This document shows, piece by piece, positions 26,257-36,627 of a stretch of DNA of 64,000 nucleotides (positions are counted from its first letter, which is position 1; each line of letters starts with the position of its first letter). The stretch spans positions 33,825 through 97,824 of the forward strand of contig JAPLQI010000035.1 of assembly GCA_026399755.1 (NCBI GenBank), written 5' to 3'. The notes under the pieces were generated by a model. That model was not told the origin of the DNA and ran no database searches. It saw only the letters and a list, made by a program, of their open reading frames with translations. Source of the DNA: Pseudomonadota bacterium (GTDB lineage: Bacteria > Pseudomonadota > Gammaproteobacteria > Burkholderiales > Chitinibacteraceae). Made by a program: the position numbers and the translations under genes.

Positions 26257-27003
26257 ATGCCTACCGCGCTAATTGCCGATGATGAACGTTTAATGCGTGA
26301 TCAATTAAAACTACGCCTCGCACAGGTGTGGCCAGAATTAGAAATCATTGCTGAGGCCAAAAATGGCGAAGAGGCGATTAGCCTAACATTAGCGCATCGC
26401 CCTGATTTTGCTTTTTTAGATATTCGTATGCCAGGGCTGACCGGTTTAGAGGCGGCGCAAGCCATTTCGCAATTAACCCATGTGGTGTTTGTAACGGCTT
26501 ATGATCAATATGCGGTAGAGGCATTTGAGCATGGCGCGATTGATTATGTATTAAAGCCCGCCGACCCTGAGCGTTTAGCTTTAACGGTAGAGCGTTTAAA
26601 AAAACGCCTCGCCAGCCCGCCCAATGATATGCAAACCTTAATTGCCCAAATTGCTAAGCAGGTCACCAATAAACCTGCTTATTTGCAGTGGATACAGGCA
26701 TCAATGGGGCAGGAGTTGCGTTTGATTCCGGTTGAAGAAGTGTTGTTTTTTCAATCGGATGAAAAATATACGCGGGTACAAACTAAGAATTACGAAGCTT
26801 TAATTAGAAAGCCCGTGCGTGATTTATTAGAAGAACTTAATCCTGATTTATTTTGGCAAATTCATCGTGCCACCTTGGTTAATAGCAAGGCGATTGAAGG
26901 CGTGGTGAAGGATTTGCGTGGGCGTTTATTGGTTAAAGTGAATGGCTTGAGCGAAAAACTAGAAGTCAGTCGCAGCTTTACCCATTTGTTTAAGCAGATG
27001 TAA
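26257..27003 (+). CDS. LytTR-family response regulator
   Basis: A 248-residue regulator with a receiver domain (about 1-120; acidic ADDE, phospho-acceptor Asp in FLDIRMPGLTG, Thr in VFVTAYD, Lys in YVLKPAD) and a C-terminal LytTR DNA-binding domain (about 145-248) with VEEVLFFQSDEKYTRV and FWQIHRATLVNSKAI. Such regulators bind direct repeats upstream of cell-envelope, virulence or quorum genes. It is the expected partner of the LytS-type kinase at 24341. The start follows AAAAGGATTGCC. Confidence 0.92.
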   Translation: MPTALIADDERLMRDQLKLRLAQVWPELEIIAEAKNGEEAISLTLAHRPDFAFLDIRMPGLTGLEAAQAISQLTHVVFVTAYDQYAVEAFEHGAIDYVLKPADPERLALTVERLKKRLASPPNDMQTLIAQIAKQVTNKPAYLQWIQASMGQELRLIPVEEVLFFQSDEKYTRVQTKNYEALIRKPVRDLLEELNPDLFWQIHRATLVNSKAIEGVVKDLRGRLLVKVNGLSEKLEVSRSFTHLFKQM

Positions 27004-27153
27004 GTTTCTGGCATGAAGTGCTTACCTCTGGCAGCCGCTGCCTACCTGCATTTTTGAAATAAATAGCTGAGTTCCTAACTATTTATTTATTGCGCACTAT
27101 CCTGATAATAAGCGTAATGCTATGTGGTGTTACTTCTTGCTTGAGGGGCGGGG

Positions 27154-27999
27154 ATGCGTAAGTATTTACTCAGCGCGATGTTGGGGTTTTGTGCCATGAA
27201 CTTGTGTTTTGCAAGTGGGGCATCGGCTCCTTCTCCGCTTAAATATACCTTTGCAGTGGTCCCTCAGTTTAGTCCCAGCCAATTGCATCAAGAATGGATC
27301 CCCGTTTTACAGCGAATTTCGCATAAGACCGGCATTGCTTTGGAGTTGAAACTCGTTGCTTCTTTTCCAAAGTTTGAGTCTGAATTGATGCGAGGTGTGG
27401 CTGATTTTGCCTATGTAAATCCCTATCATGTGGTGATGAGCCAGCCCACTCAGGGCTATTTGCCCCTGCTGCGAGACAGCAAGCCTTTGGTGGGCATTTT
27501 ATTAGCACGTAAAGATAGCGCTTTTAAATCACCGCAAGATTTAAAGGGGCAAATTATTGCTTTTTCTGCTCCAAATGCGTTCGGTGCATCTCTCTTTATG
27601 CGGGCATTGCTGACTGAGAATTTTGCGCTGCAATTTACGCCGCGTTATTTAGGCACGCACTCCAATGTGTTTAGGCATCTGGCGCACAATGATGTGGCGG
27701 CTGGGGGCAGTGTGATGTCGGCGTTTAATGACGAGCTGCCAGAAGTGCGAGAGCAATTACATATTATTTATAAAACACCTGAAGTGGCATCGCACCCGAT
27801 TGTGGTGCATCCGCGCGTGCCTGCTAAGGTGCGAGAGGCTGTTTTGCGTGCTTTGCTTGATATGACTAAAGATGAGGCAGGGCGGGCCTTACTCAAAGAA
27901 ATTCGCATTCCAAACCCTGTGCTAACTCATTATGAAAAAGATTTCTTGTCTTTGGAAACTTTGAAAATTCAAAAGTATTTGGTGGTCGAGAAAAACTAG
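27154..27999 (+). CDS. PhnD-like periplasmic binding protein
   Basis: A 281-residue protein with a signal peptide (LLSAMLGFCAMNLCFA) and the phosphate/phosphonate-type (PhnD) binding fold: KYTFAVVPQFSPSQLHQEWIPVL near the mature start, then DFAYVNPYHVVMSQ and LKGQIIAFSAPNAFGAS. There is no PhnC/PhnE transporter beside it. Instead a large hybrid histidine kinase begins 63 bp downstream on the same strand, a pairing known for sensor systems in which a free or membrane-attached binding protein presents a ligand to a kinase. Ligand unknown; the fold does not prove phosphonate. Confidence 0.87.
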   Translation: MRKYLLSAMLGFCAMNLCFASGASAPSPLKYTFAVVPQFSPSQLHQEWIPVLQRISHKTGIALELKLVASFPKFESELMRGVADFAYVNPYHVVMSQPTQGYLPLLRDSKPLVGILLARKDSAFKSPQDLKGQIIAFSAPNAFGASLFMRALLTENFALQFTPRYLGTHSNVFRHLAHNDVAAGGSVMSAFNDELPEVREQLHIIYKTPEVASHPIVVHPRVPAKVREAVLRALLDMTKDEAGRALLKEIRIPNPVLTHYEKDFLSLETLKIQKYLVVEKN

Positions 28000-28062
28000 C
28001 CGCCGATATGGCGAAATAAATGGTTTTAGCTGACTTTTTTGAGGCGATAAGGGTTCGTTTTG

Positions 28063-31000
28063 ATGAAGAAAGAACACTACCAAGCAGCCTTGGACGCTGT
28101 GATTGATGTGCCACCTCTGCGTAAGCGCTGGCTCTATGCGGCTTACCGGCATTTTCCACGTAGCTTGTCACGGCAAATTATGTTGCTTACAACAGCGTGT
28201 TTGATGGTGTCTATCTTGGGCTACGGCGCATATACGGCACACAAACAAACTGATCTGCTGCGCAGCACGATTACGACGCATATGGCGTCCTTGGCGCAAC
28301 ACTTAGCCACGGTGGCGGGGCAATTCTTACTGGTGAATGATTCTGTAAGTATTGAATTGGTTTCCATGCAAACGGCGACCTCCCCCTCGGTTTTATTAGT
28401 GGAAGTGATGGATGCGTCGGGCAAGCTGCAGAGCGAAGTGGCGTATGAAAAAGGGCATGCAGTCCCCAAATTTAGCAAAGAAACACGGCAGGTGCCCCAA
28501 ACGGCCCAGCCACTGACCCTCTTTGAAAAACCCCTAGCGAACGCGATTCAGGCAGAAAGATACTCTGCATGGCACCCCATTTTTGCTGGCTCGCTGGTGG
28601 GTTGGGTGCGGGTGAGCTATCAGTTAGAGAGCTTAAATCAGGCAGCCATCGCCATTTGGACTCAGGCCATCTTGGCGATTGTACTGGCGTTGGGGGTGAT
28701 GTTGGGGCTGCTGACGCTCTTGTTGCGCCCACCCATGCGTGCTTTACAGTTGGCGACACAATTTGCCACCGATTTGGATCACTCCCTCGGGGCAAAAATA
28801 GATGTTTCCAGCGAGGTGATTGAGATTCAAGCCTTGGGGAATGCGCTTAATCATGTTTCGGCGCGCTTATTTACGCAAAATAGGGCGCTCAATAATCAGC
28901 AATTCGCCTTGGATCAGCATGCCATTGTGAGCATTACGGATCTTAATGGCACCATTTGCTATGCCAATGATTTTTTCTGCGAAATAACCGGCTATTTACG
29001 GGCCGAGTTAATCGGAAAAAACCATCGAATTATCAATTCGGGCTTTCATTCGGATGCTTTTTTTCAAGCGCTTTGGGCGACTATTTTGAGCGGAAAAGTG
29101 TGGCATGGTGAGATTAAAAATCGCAGAAAAAATGGCGAACATTATTGGGTAGATTCCACTATCGTGCCCCTGTTAGATGCGGGCGGCATTCCAGAGCAAT
29201 ATATTGCGATTCGCACCGATATTACTGAAATAAAAGATTTTGAATTGTCATTACAAGAGGCCAAAGCCCATGCCGAGGCGGCAACGCTAGCTAAAAGCCA
29301 ATTCCTTGCCAATATGAGCCACGAAATTCGCACGCCTATGAATGCCATCTTGGGTATGCTCAAATTATTAAAAAACACCGATTTAAGCATTCAGCAATTG
29401 GATTACACCAGTAAGACAGAAGGTGCAGCGCAATCATTATTAGGCTTGCTCAACGATATTTTGGATTTCTCTAAAATGGAAGCGGGCAAAATGGAGATTC
29501 ATCCTGAGCCGTTTCGAGTAGATAGGCTATTGCGGGATCTCTCGGTGGTTTTGTCCGCTAATATCGGATCGAAACCACTCGAAGTGCTATTTGATATTGA
29601 TCCGGAAACCCCCAAAGGAATGATCGGCGATATGCTGCGCCTGCGGCAAATTCTGATTAATTTGGCAGGTAATGCCATTAAATTTACGGCCACAGGCGAA
29701 GTGGTGGTGCGTATCAAAGTATTAGCCAAGGCAGGCGTCGATACGCGCTTGCATATTTCGATTAGAGATAGCGGTATTGGTATTTCGCCCGAGAATCAAC
29801 AACATATCTTTGATGGCTTTTCACAGGCCGAAGCCTCAACAACACGTTGTTTTGGTGGCACGGGGCTAGGGCTCTCTATTTGTAAGCGTTTAGTAGAGAT
29901 GATGGGCGGGCAGCTGATGTTGGCGAGCGAGCTGGGCAAGGGCAGCACCTTTTATTTCGCCATTACGCTGCCAGCCACGGACGAGCTGGCTAACGACGCC
30001 GATCAGCCTTATTTGCCTAAGCAGGCCCTTGAAAATTTGCAGGTTTTGGTGGTGGATGATCATGCTACTGCGCGTGAAATCATGCTGGATATGGTGCGCT
30101 CTTTGGGCTGGCAAGCGGATGAGGCAAGGGGAGGGGTAGAGGCCGTGGCCATGGTGGAGGCAAGAGCCAATGGGGCACAAGCCGGTTACCAAGTGATTTT
30201 TATGGATTGGCAAATGCCCGATATCGATGGCTTGGAAGCCAGCTTGCGTATTCGGCAAATCTGCCATGCTGCGGATGCCCCCATTATTGTGATGGTGACG
30301 ACGCATGGCCGAGAATTATTGGCGCAGCGAAGCCGCGAGGAGCACGCCGCTTTAAATGGCTTTTTAGTCAAACCCGTCACGGCATCGATGCTATTTGATG
30401 CGGTGGCAGAAGCTAAAGCGGGCGTGCTTAATCTGAGAGCCAGTCGCCCAAGAATGGCAGGAGGTAAGCCACAGCGACTTGCGGGCTTACATATTTTGGT
30501 GGTGGAAGATAATTTACTTAACCAGCAGGTGGCGCAAGAGCTACTCAACGCAGAGGGCGCACTGGTTGAGCTGGCAGCCAATGGGCAATTAGCGATCGAT
30601 GCCATCACTAAAACGCCGCAGCTTTTTGATGTGGTGCTCATGGATTTACAAATGCCGATTATGGATGGCTATACCGCCACCCATATTATTCGCCACGGCA
30701 TGGGGCTAAGGAGCTTGCCGATTATCGCCATGACCGCCAATGCCATGGCTGTAGATAGAGAGGCTTGCCTAGCCGCAGGCATGAATGATCATATTGGCAA
30801 GCCGTTTGATCTAGCGCATTTAGTTAATATTTTGCAAAGCCAACTGCGGCATGTCCATCGCCAAGTTGCTGCAAGCCCTGTTGAAACATCGATAAGCATC
30901 ATTGAAAACGTGCTGCCAAAGGAGGATGAGGTTGATACGGTGGGGGCGCTCGAGCGGCTAGGCAATAACACCGCGCTTTATGCCCGTGTGCTGCAGTCTT

Positions 31001-31518
31001 TTTTAGTGGAAATCAGCAGTGTTCCAGATCAACTAGATGCCCTCTTAAATGCGGGTAATCAAGCGGAAGCCTGCCGCTTAATGCACACCGTGAAAGGCCT
31101 TTCGGCAACCGTTGGGGCGAGCTATTTGGCGGCGGTGGCTAAAAATGCTGAAAACACCCTGAAACAAGCCGCGGACACTTTTGCAGGGGATGATTTAGCT
31201 GCGCAAATCAGAGCGGCCGTTATATCCAGCACCAAGATGATCGCTCAAGTGGCGCAAGGCACGGAACCTCCTGCTATGGTGATGACGGAGCAAGGGCTGG
31301 ATACGCAGCAGCTTGTGGTCGATATCCAAGAATTGCATGTTTTATTGCGTCGTTCTGACATGCTGGCCTTTGATGTGCACGCCAGATTACAAAAAACCCA
31401 TGCCCTCACCGCCGCAGGTGAGCTGAAAGCCCTCTACGACGCGATGGGCGCATTCGATTTTATGCGAGGGCTAAAACAATGTGAGACGCTATTGCAAAAA
31501 TACGGCGCTTTAAATTGA
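28063..31518 (+). CDS. BarA-like hybrid sensor histidine kinase
   Basis: A 1151-residue membrane kinase. Domains in order: helix (about 36-58), periplasmic domain, helix (about 195-220), HAMP-like linker, PAS/PAC (about 285-390), HisKA with [16 protein letters not shown], HATPase ([24 protein letters not shown]), first receiver (phospho-Asp in [11 protein letters not shown]), second receiver ([12 protein letters not shown]) and a C-terminal Hpt domain with the His in MHTVKGLSA. It can therefore run a full internal phosphorelay and needs only an output regulator, which is not adjacent. It is probably co-expressed with the PhnD-like gene upstream. ATG 28063 is used rather than TTG 28060. Confidence 0.9.
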   Translation: MKKEHYQAALDAVIDVPPLRKRWLYAAYRHFPRSLSRQIMLLTTACLMVSILGYGAYTAHKQTDLLRSTITTHMASLAQHLATVAGQFLLVNDSVSIELVSMQTATSPSVLLVEVMDASGKLQSEVAYEKGHAVPKFSKETRQVPQTAQPLTLFEKPLANAIQAERYSAWHPIFAGSLVGWVRVSYQLESLNQAAIAIWTQAILAIVLALGVMLGLLTLLLRPPMRALQLATQFATDLDHSLGAKIDVSSEVIEIQALGNALNHVSARLFTQNRALNNQQFALDQHAIVSITDLNGTICYANDFFCEITGYLRAELIGKNHRIINSGFHSDAFFQALWATILSGKVWHGEIKNRRKNGEHYWVDSTIVPLLDAGGIPEQYIAIRTDITEIKDFELSLQEAKAHAEAATLAKSQFLANMSHEIRTPMNAILGMLKLLKNTDLSIQQLDYTSKTEGAAQSLLGLLNDILDFSKMEAGKMEIHPEPFRVDRLLRDLSVVLSANIGSKPLEVLFDIDPETPKGMIGDMLRLRQILINLAGNAIKFTATGEVVVRIKVLAKAGVDTRLHISIRDSGIGISPENQQHIFDGFSQAEASTTRCFGGTGLGLSICKRLVEMMGGQLMLASELGKGSTFYFAITLPATDELANDADQPYLPKQALENLQVLVVDDHATAREIMLDMVRSLGWQADEARGGVEAVAMVEARANGAQAGYQVIFMDWQMPDIDGLEASLRIRQICHAADAPIIVMVTTHGRELLAQRSREEHAALNGFLVKPVTASMLFDAVAEAKAGVLNLRASRPRMAGGKPQRLAGLHILVVEDNLLNQQVAQELLNAEGALVELAANGQLAIDAITKTPQLFDVVLMDLQMPIMDGYTATHIIRHGMGLRSLPIIAMTANAMAVDREACLAAGMNDHIGKPFDLAHLVNILQSQLRHVHRQVAASPVETSISIIENVLPKEDEVDTVGALERLGNNTALYARVLQSFLVEISSVPDQLDALLNAGNQAEACRLMHTVKGLSATVGASYLAAVAKNAENTLKQAADTFAGDDLAAQIRAAVISSTKMIAQVAQGTEPPAMVMTEQGLDTQQLVVDIQELHVLLRRSDMLAFDVHARLQKTHALTAAGELKALYDAMGAFDFMRGLKQCETLLQKYGALN

Positions 31519-31533
31519 TGGGTATATCCACTT

Positions 31534-31685
31534 CAATCCTATCAACTTAAGCCATGCGCCATGGCATGCCACACAATGACAAGCATTGAATCATCTTAGG
31601 GCGGGTGCAAGCCGCGTATTTTTCAGCATTGCTCGCGGGTTGCACCCGCCCTACGTAAATCATTTCGCTTAAATTGATAGGATTG
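31534..31685. mobile_element. 152-bp MITE-like element with 10-bp target duplication
   Basis: The ends CAATCCTATCAACTTAAG and CTTAAATTGATAGGATTG are 18-bp inverted repeats with one mismatch. Directly outside both ends lies the identical 10-mer ATATCCACTT (31524-31533 and 31686-31695), as expected of a target-site duplication. Inside is a GGGCGGGTGCAAGCCGCG / CGCGGGTTGCACCCGCCC palindrome. There is no ORF, so any transposase must act in trans. It sits between the hybrid kinase and glnD and touches the glnD stop codon. Confidence 0.85.
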
Positions 31686-31694
31686 ATATCCACT

Positions 31695-34262
31695 TTAATA
31701 CGCATGAATCGCCTGTAATAGCTCGGCCTCTAAAGCGCGGGAGGCATGCTGATCTTTGAGTAATTCCCCGCTAATTAAGAAATTATCTTCCGCCCGCTCG
31801 CCCAGCGTCATAATTTTTGCCGATTGAATCTCAATTCTATTCTTCGCCAATACTCTGGCAATGGTCGAGAGCAAGCCGGTTCTATCTCCTGCTGCAATCG
31901 ATAAAACATGGTATTTGCCACGCTCATCCGCACGTATCATCACATGCGGCTGAATGGGGAAATGTTTTAATTGCCGTGATATGCGCGTTTTATGCACCGA
32001 GGCCAGCGGCAGCCCTTTTTCTAATTGCTGACTGAGTTCAAATTCGATATAGCCAATTAAATCACGGTAATTGTCGACGCGATTATCGGGGATATAAATA
32101 TAGAAACTATCTAAGGCATAGCCATTTTGCGTGGTATGAATATGTGCATCAAAAATGGTATAGCCAGCGCGCTCAAAAAAACTGCAAATTTGCGCGAATA
32201 AATCATTCTTATCCACGCTATACACCATCACTTGCAAGCCTTCGCCAGATTCTGAAAGCCGTGCACGCACAATAGGTTTGAGCGTGTTGACGCGGGAAAA
32301 CAGCATGCGGGTGTGCCAAGCAATTTCTTTGGCGTCGTGGCGTAAGAAATACACAGTATCGAGCACTTTCCAGAAATCTTCATGCGCTTCTTGGCGTAAG
32401 CCATGCAGGCGAATTAAGCGCAGCGCTTCGTCTTGACGCTCCGCTAGCCATGATCGATTACTACTGGTGTTGCTAAATAGGTGCTGAGTGGCTTTGAATA
32501 AATCTTCAAGCAGCTTGGCTTTCCATGCATTCCACACCTTGGGGCTGGTGCCGCGAATATCGGCCACCGTCAGCAAATAAATGGCAGTGAGCTTGCGCTG
32601 GTCACCCACCCAAGTGGCAAAGGCTTGAATGGTTTCGGGGTCGTACACGTCTTGTTTTTGCGCCACGGAAGACATGGTCAGGTGATGCTCAACCAGCCAA
32701 GTAATTAACTGGGCGTCATCCGTTGTTAGCGGCATGCTGGCACACCATTTAGCCGCGATCTCTTTGCCTAATAAGGAATGGTCGCCACCACGCCCCTTGC
32801 CAATATCATGAAATAGCGCAGCCAGATATAAAACCTCGGGCCGATCGAATTCCGCCAATAGTCGAGAGCACATCGGGTATTCATGGGTAAAGGCATTCAC
32901 CGCAAAGCGCCGCACATTGCGCAACACCATTAATGTGTGTTCATCCACGGTATAAACATGAAATAAATCATGCTGCATACGGCCAACAATTTGCCCAAAT
33001 TCTGGAATAAAACGCCCTAATACGCCGTATTGATTCATGCGGCGCAATACACGTGTTAAGCCGCGTGGCTCGCGAAAAATATCAATAAAGCACTGCTGAT
33101 TAACCGGATTGCTACGGAAATCATCATCAATGCTGGATCTGGCATGCCAAAGCGCCCTGAGTGTGGCGGGGCTGATATCCCGAGCATCTCTTATGCGCTC
33201 TAATTGCCAGAATAATTCCAGAATGGTTGAAGGCTGGCGTTCAAATACATCGGGGGCTGTGATTTCAATCGAGGAGCCACGTAATTGAAAGAATTCATTA
33301 ATCGGGCGAATCTCAATCCCAACCTGCGAAAAAATACGCGCTTTCAGGGCTTCTAATAATAAAGGGGTGAGTTGGCTAATAATTCGGGCAGAGCGGTAAT
33401 AGGTGGCCATGAGGGCTTCGCTGGCCCGCAAGCGAATAGAGCCTTTCTCGCTGTCTTCAAATTTAAAATCGCTGGCGAGCGTATGCTGGTAATCAAATAA
33501 AATGCGATCTTCACGGCGTTTGGCCCGCCAGTGCAATTGAATCCGATAGGCGCGCAATACCCGCTCGGCATTTTCTAATTTAATGATTTCTTCATCGGTC
33601 AGCATTTTAAGCTGCGCCAAAGCATGCCAATCGCGGCCCAAGCCTTGGCTAGCGGCAATCCAGCCAATTAAATGCAAATCGCGCAGGCCACCTGGAGCCT
33701 CTTTGATATTAGGCTCAAGATTATAAGTGGCGTTTTGAAAGCGCCCATAGCGAGCCTGCTGCTCTAATAATTTGGCTTCAAAGAATTCCTTGGTATCGAT
33801 ATAGCGATGCACAGTGTCATAAAATTCTTTAAAGCGCTCCGGGTCCCCCACCAAAAGCCGCGCTTCTAAAATAGCCGTTTGCACGGTGATATCTTTTTCA
33901 GCCTCGTGCATACAGTCCGCCGTGGTGCGCACCGAATGCCCCACTTCCAAACCAATATCCCACAGCTCACCCACAAAGACTTCGAGTTTTTCTAACAGCG
34001 CAGGCGAGGGCAGGTCGGGCAATAAAATCAGTAAATCCACATCAGAATAGGGAAACAACTCGCCCCGCCCATAGCCCCCAACCGCCACCAGCAGCACCTC
34101 ATCAATAAACTGATGCCTGCCCCACAGCTCGCTTAAGGTGCGATCAGTCAGCTGCGTCAGTTCCGCCAAGATCGGCAAGGCCTCGCTTGGCGTATCAAAG
34201 CGTTGGTGTAAGGCGGCTTTATCAGCCGCATAAGAAGCTCGGATGGCACTAACAGGACGCAT
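31695..34262 (-). CDS. glnD: Bifunctional uridylyltransferase/uridylyl-removing enzyme
   Basis: The nitrogen sensor that uridylylates PII proteins when glutamine is low and deuridylylates them when it is high. The 855-residue product shows the nucleotidyltransferase motif VGGYGRGELFPYSDVDLL near residues 60-80, a central HD domain with LAALFHDIGKGRGGDHS, and two C-terminal ACT domains (for example MVYSVDKNDLFAQICSFF and VLSIAAGDRTGLLSTIARVL) that bind glutamine. Length agrees with the family (about 860-890). The MITE at 31534-31685 abuts its stop codon, so the native terminator may have been displaced. Confidence 0.96.
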   Translation of the reverse strand: MRPVSAIRASYAADKAALHQRFDTPSEALPILAELTQLTDRTLSELWGRHQFIDEVLLVAVGGYGRGELFPYSDVDLLILLPDLPSPALLEKLEVFVGELWDIGLEVGHSVRTTADCMHEAEKDITVQTAILEARLLVGDPERFKEFYDTVHRYIDTKEFFEAKLLEQQARYGRFQNATYNLEPNIKEAPGGLRDLHLIGWIAASQGLGRDWHALAQLKMLTDEEIIKLENAERVLRAYRIQLHWRAKRREDRILFDYQHTLASDFKFEDSEKGSIRLRASEALMATYYRSARIISQLTPLLLEALKARIFSQVGIEIRPINEFFQLRGSSIEITAPDVFERQPSTILELFWQLERIRDARDISPATLRALWHARSSIDDDFRSNPVNQQCFIDIFREPRGLTRVLRRMNQYGVLGRFIPEFGQIVGRMQHDLFHVYTVDEHTLMVLRNVRRFAVNAFTHEYPMCSRLLAEFDRPEVLYLAALFHDIGKGRGGDHSLLGKEIAAKWCASMPLTTDDAQLITWLVEHHLTMSSVAQKQDVYDPETIQAFATWVGDQRKLTAIYLLTVADIRGTSPKVWNAWKAKLLEDLFKATQHLFSNTSSNRSWLAERQDEALRLIRLHGLRQEAHEDFWKVLDTVYFLRHDAKEIAWHTRMLFSRVNTLKPIVRARLSESGEGLQVMVYSVDKNDLFAQICSFFERAGYTIFDAHIHTTQNGYALDSFYIYIPDNRVDNYRDLIGYIEFELSQQLEKGLPLASVHKTRISRQLKHFPIQPHVMIRADERGKYHVLSIAAGDRTGLLSTIARVLAKNRIEIQSAKIMTLGERAEDNFLISGELLKDQHASRALEAELLQAIHAY

Positions 34263-34825
34263 AACTCAGCCAAATGTAAGGTGGTGCTGTAGTTTATAGG
34301 AGAAAAGAGCTGGGTGTGGCGGCGGATAGGATGGCTGTGTGTAAGAAGGTTATTGTAGGCATCAAGTTAAGACAAAAACATAGCAAACAGCCGATTTTTA
34401 TAGGGTGTGCAAGTCGTTTTTCTTGCGCACCGCCTCTCTGCGCTCCGACTTTGTCGTTGTACACCTTATGAAAACCGAGTTGCCCTATGGCAAGGGCTTA
34501 AGTTGATGCATATAGGCTATGTGTTAGTGGGCTTTATGCGGTTACATCTTTTTGGCTCTTTTCGCAGTCAGTTTATTTAAACAGATCAGCATATTGCATT
34601 GAATCGCTTTGAATTCAGGCGGTTTATCGCCATTTAAAATCGTCTGATTCTGTAGTCTCGCCATTATCTGTGTCATCAGAATAATCAGCAGTGCGTAGTT
34701 TTTTCTTTGTAAGCAAGGGGTTGAAATGTAGTTGGCCCATGTCAGCCTGCTGGCAAGCTAATTGCTAAATAGCTAAGGGACGCCTGTCAGGCTGTCTGCC
34801 TTTACCTTTTAGCTACGGAGTTGCA
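34263..34825. other. Intergenic region between glnD and the ABC-importer operon
   Basis: The first part (about 34358-34512) is a repeat: GCATCAAGTTAAG and CTTAAGTTGATGC form imperfect ends, and the interior AAAACATAGCAAACAGCC and GGGTGTGCAAGTCG is shared with copies near 11220 and, inverted, 45601-45745. The second part carries the sigma-54 promoter at 34751. An imperfect dyad, CTGATTCTG with CAGAATAATCAG (about 34641-34695), lies 60-110 bp upstream of that promoter, where an activator site would be expected. Confidence 0.6.
34751..34766 (+). promoter_or_regulatory. Sigma-54 (-24/-12) promoter of the ABC-importer operon
   Basis: TGGCAAGCTAATTGCT fits the RpoN consensus TGGCAC-N5-TTGCW, with GG and GC 12 bp apart. 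It lies 60 bp upstream of the binding-protein start codon. The operon itself encodes a sigma-54-dependent activator (39412-40725), which makes the site meaningful. Confidence 0.75.
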
Positions 34826-35791
34826 ATGATGAAATTCACTTTGATCGCATCGCTGGCCATGACTTCCTTTTCTGCCTATGCCGCAGAGGATGTGATTCGT
34901 CTAGGTAATCTCAAATTCGCCCATTACGGTGCGGTCTCGTATATCAAGGAAATCGCGCCTAAATGTGGGATTAAGGTAGAGGAGAGGATGTTTGCCAAGG
35001 GGCTGGATATTATGCCGGCCATTATTGCGGGCGAGATTGATGTGGCGGCCAGTGCGGCGGACGCGGCCATTGCCGGGCGAGCTGGCGGCGTGCCGGTGTA
35101 TGCGGTGGCGGGCTTTGCCAAAGGTGGGATCAGGATTGTGGTGCAGCCGGGTTCCACCATTAAAAGCGTGGCGGATTTTAAAGGTAAATCGCTAGGGGTG
35201 GCACGTGGCGGCGCGCAGGAGTTGGCGCTACTGGCGGAGCTGGCTAAGGCGAATCTGAGCTGGTCTGAAAAGCCGGGCAAGGATGTGAAAATTATTTACC
35301 TGCCGTTTGCAGATTTAAACCAAGCGCTGATGCAAAAGCAGATTGATGCCATGTCGCAATCCGAGCCGCAGGCTTCGCAAGCGATTAATAAGGGCTTTGG
35401 TGTGGAATTGCTGAAGCCTTACGACAGCCCGATGGGCGAGCCGATACGTACCCTTGTGATGAGCGAGAAGCTTTACAACAGCAATCGCCCGCTGGCGGAA
35501 AAGTTTATGAAATGCTTTGTGCAAGCCACCAAAGCCTTTATGGATGACCCTAAACTCGCCGAAAACTATGTGCGCAGCAATATGTTTAAAGGCCAGATTA
35601 CGGTGGATGATTATCAGGATGCCATCGCTAATTCGCCGTTTTATTACAATCTGAGCGTTGAGCATATGCAGATCACCACCGATTTTATGGTGAAGTATGG
35701 CGTGGGCAAGATGGTGAAGCCGCCGGTGGCCAAAGAGTGGGTCAAGCTTGATCTGCTCGATCAGGCCAAGAAATCTTTAAACGTGAAATAA
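34826..35791 (+). CDS. ABC importer periplasmic binding protein (NitT/TauT type)
   Basis: A 321-residue binding protein with a short signal peptide (FTLIASLAMTSFSAYA). The mature protein has an NMT1/SsuA-like fold, with VIRLGNLKFAHYGAVSYI, then AIIAGEIDVAASAADAAIAG and VADFKGKSLGVARGGAQE. This superfamily carries sulfonates, nitrate, pyrimidine precursors, riboflavin and similar compounds; the sequence does not let me choose. It is first in a tight operon with permease, ATPase, sensor kinase and sigma-54 regulator, headed by a sigma-54 promoter. Confidence 0.88.
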   Translation: MMKFTLIASLAMTSFSAYAAEDVIRLGNLKFAHYGAVSYIKEIAPKCGIKVEERMFAKGLDIMPAIIAGEIDVAASAADAAIAGRAGGVPVYAVAGFAKGGIRIVVQPGSTIKSVADFKGKSLGVARGGAQELALLAELAKANLSWSEKPGKDVKIIYLPFADLNQALMQKQIDAMSQSEPQASQAINKGFGVELLKPYDSPMGEPIRTLVMSEKLYNSNRPLAEKFMKCFVQATKAFMDDPKLAENYVRSNMFKGQITVDDYQDAIANSPFYYNLSVEHMQITTDFMVKYGVGKMVKPPVAKEWVKLDLLDQAKKSLNVK

Positions 35792-35801
35792 GGGCAATCC
35801 G

Positions 35802-36623
35802 ATGAATAAAACATTATTCACTCGCGCAGTAACGGGGCTTTGGTTGCCCGTAGTCTTGATTGCGCTTTGGCAGGCTGCGGCGATGGCGGGCTGGTTAAAT
35901 CCACAGATTTTGCCTTCCCCATGGCAGGTAGTGGTGCGCTGGTATGCGTATTTATTGCCGATGGAGGCCTATGACGCCAGCCAGAGCAGCTATACCGCTT
36001 GGTTGTTTTCGGGGGAGATGATCCACGATGCCATCGGCACGCTGTATCGGGTAATTGTGGGCTTTGCGATTGGCGCGGGGCTGGCTTTGCCGCTGGGTTT
36101 ATTAATGGGGGCTAGCCCACGGGTGTATAGCTGGTTTAATCCCATGATTCAGGTTTTGCGGCCGATTCCTCCAATTGCCTATATCCCGCTCTCCATTTTA
36201 TGGTTTGGCCTGGGTAATGCACCGGCGATTTTCCTGATTGTGATTGGGGCGTTTTTTCCTGTATTGATGAATACCATTGCTGGGGTGCGTCAGGTGGATT
36301 CTATTTATCTGCGCGCGGCGCGTAATTTAGGCGCAGGCCAGAGCACCTTGTTTCTGAAAGTGATCTTACCGGCGGCCACGCCGTATATTCTGGCCGGTGC
36401 GCGTATCGGGGTGGGCACGGCGTTTATTGTGGTGATCGTTTCCGAAATGATTGCGGTAAATAACGGGCTGGGTTTCAGAATCTTGGAAGCGCGTGAATAT
36501 TTTTGGTCAGACAAAATCATTGCAGGCATGTTGACCATCGGCTTACTGGGCCTTGCGATCGATATGGCGATGAATAAACTCAATAATCACTTGTTGCGCT
36601 GGCACCGCGGCTTGGAGCACTAA
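35802..36623 (+). CDS. ABC importer permease (NitT/TauT type)
   Basis: A 273-residue BPD_transp_1 permease with about six membrane segments. The EAA loop (LRAARNLGAGQSTLFLKVILPAATPYIL) that contacts the ATPase lies near residues 165-195. The N-terminal QILPSPWQVV and the later VLRPIPPIAYIPLSILWFGLG are typical of SsuC/TauC/ThiX-type permeases. It begins 10 bp after the binding-protein gene and ends 4 bp before the ATPase gene. One permease gene implies a homodimer. Confidence 0.92.
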   Translation: MNKTLFTRAVTGLWLPVVLIALWQAAAMAGWLNPQILPSPWQVVVRWYAYLLPMEAYDASQSSYTAWLFSGEMIHDAIGTLYRVIVGFAIGAGLALPLGLLMGASPRVYSWFNPMIQVLRPIPPIAYIPLSILWFGLGNAPAIFLIVIGAFFPVLMNTIAGVRQVDSIYLRAARNLGAGQSTLFLKVILPAATPYILAGARIGVGTAFIVVIVSEMIAVNNGLGFRILEAREYFWSDKIIAGMLTIGLLGLAIDMAMNKLNNHLLRWHRGLEH

Positions 36624-36627
36624 GATC

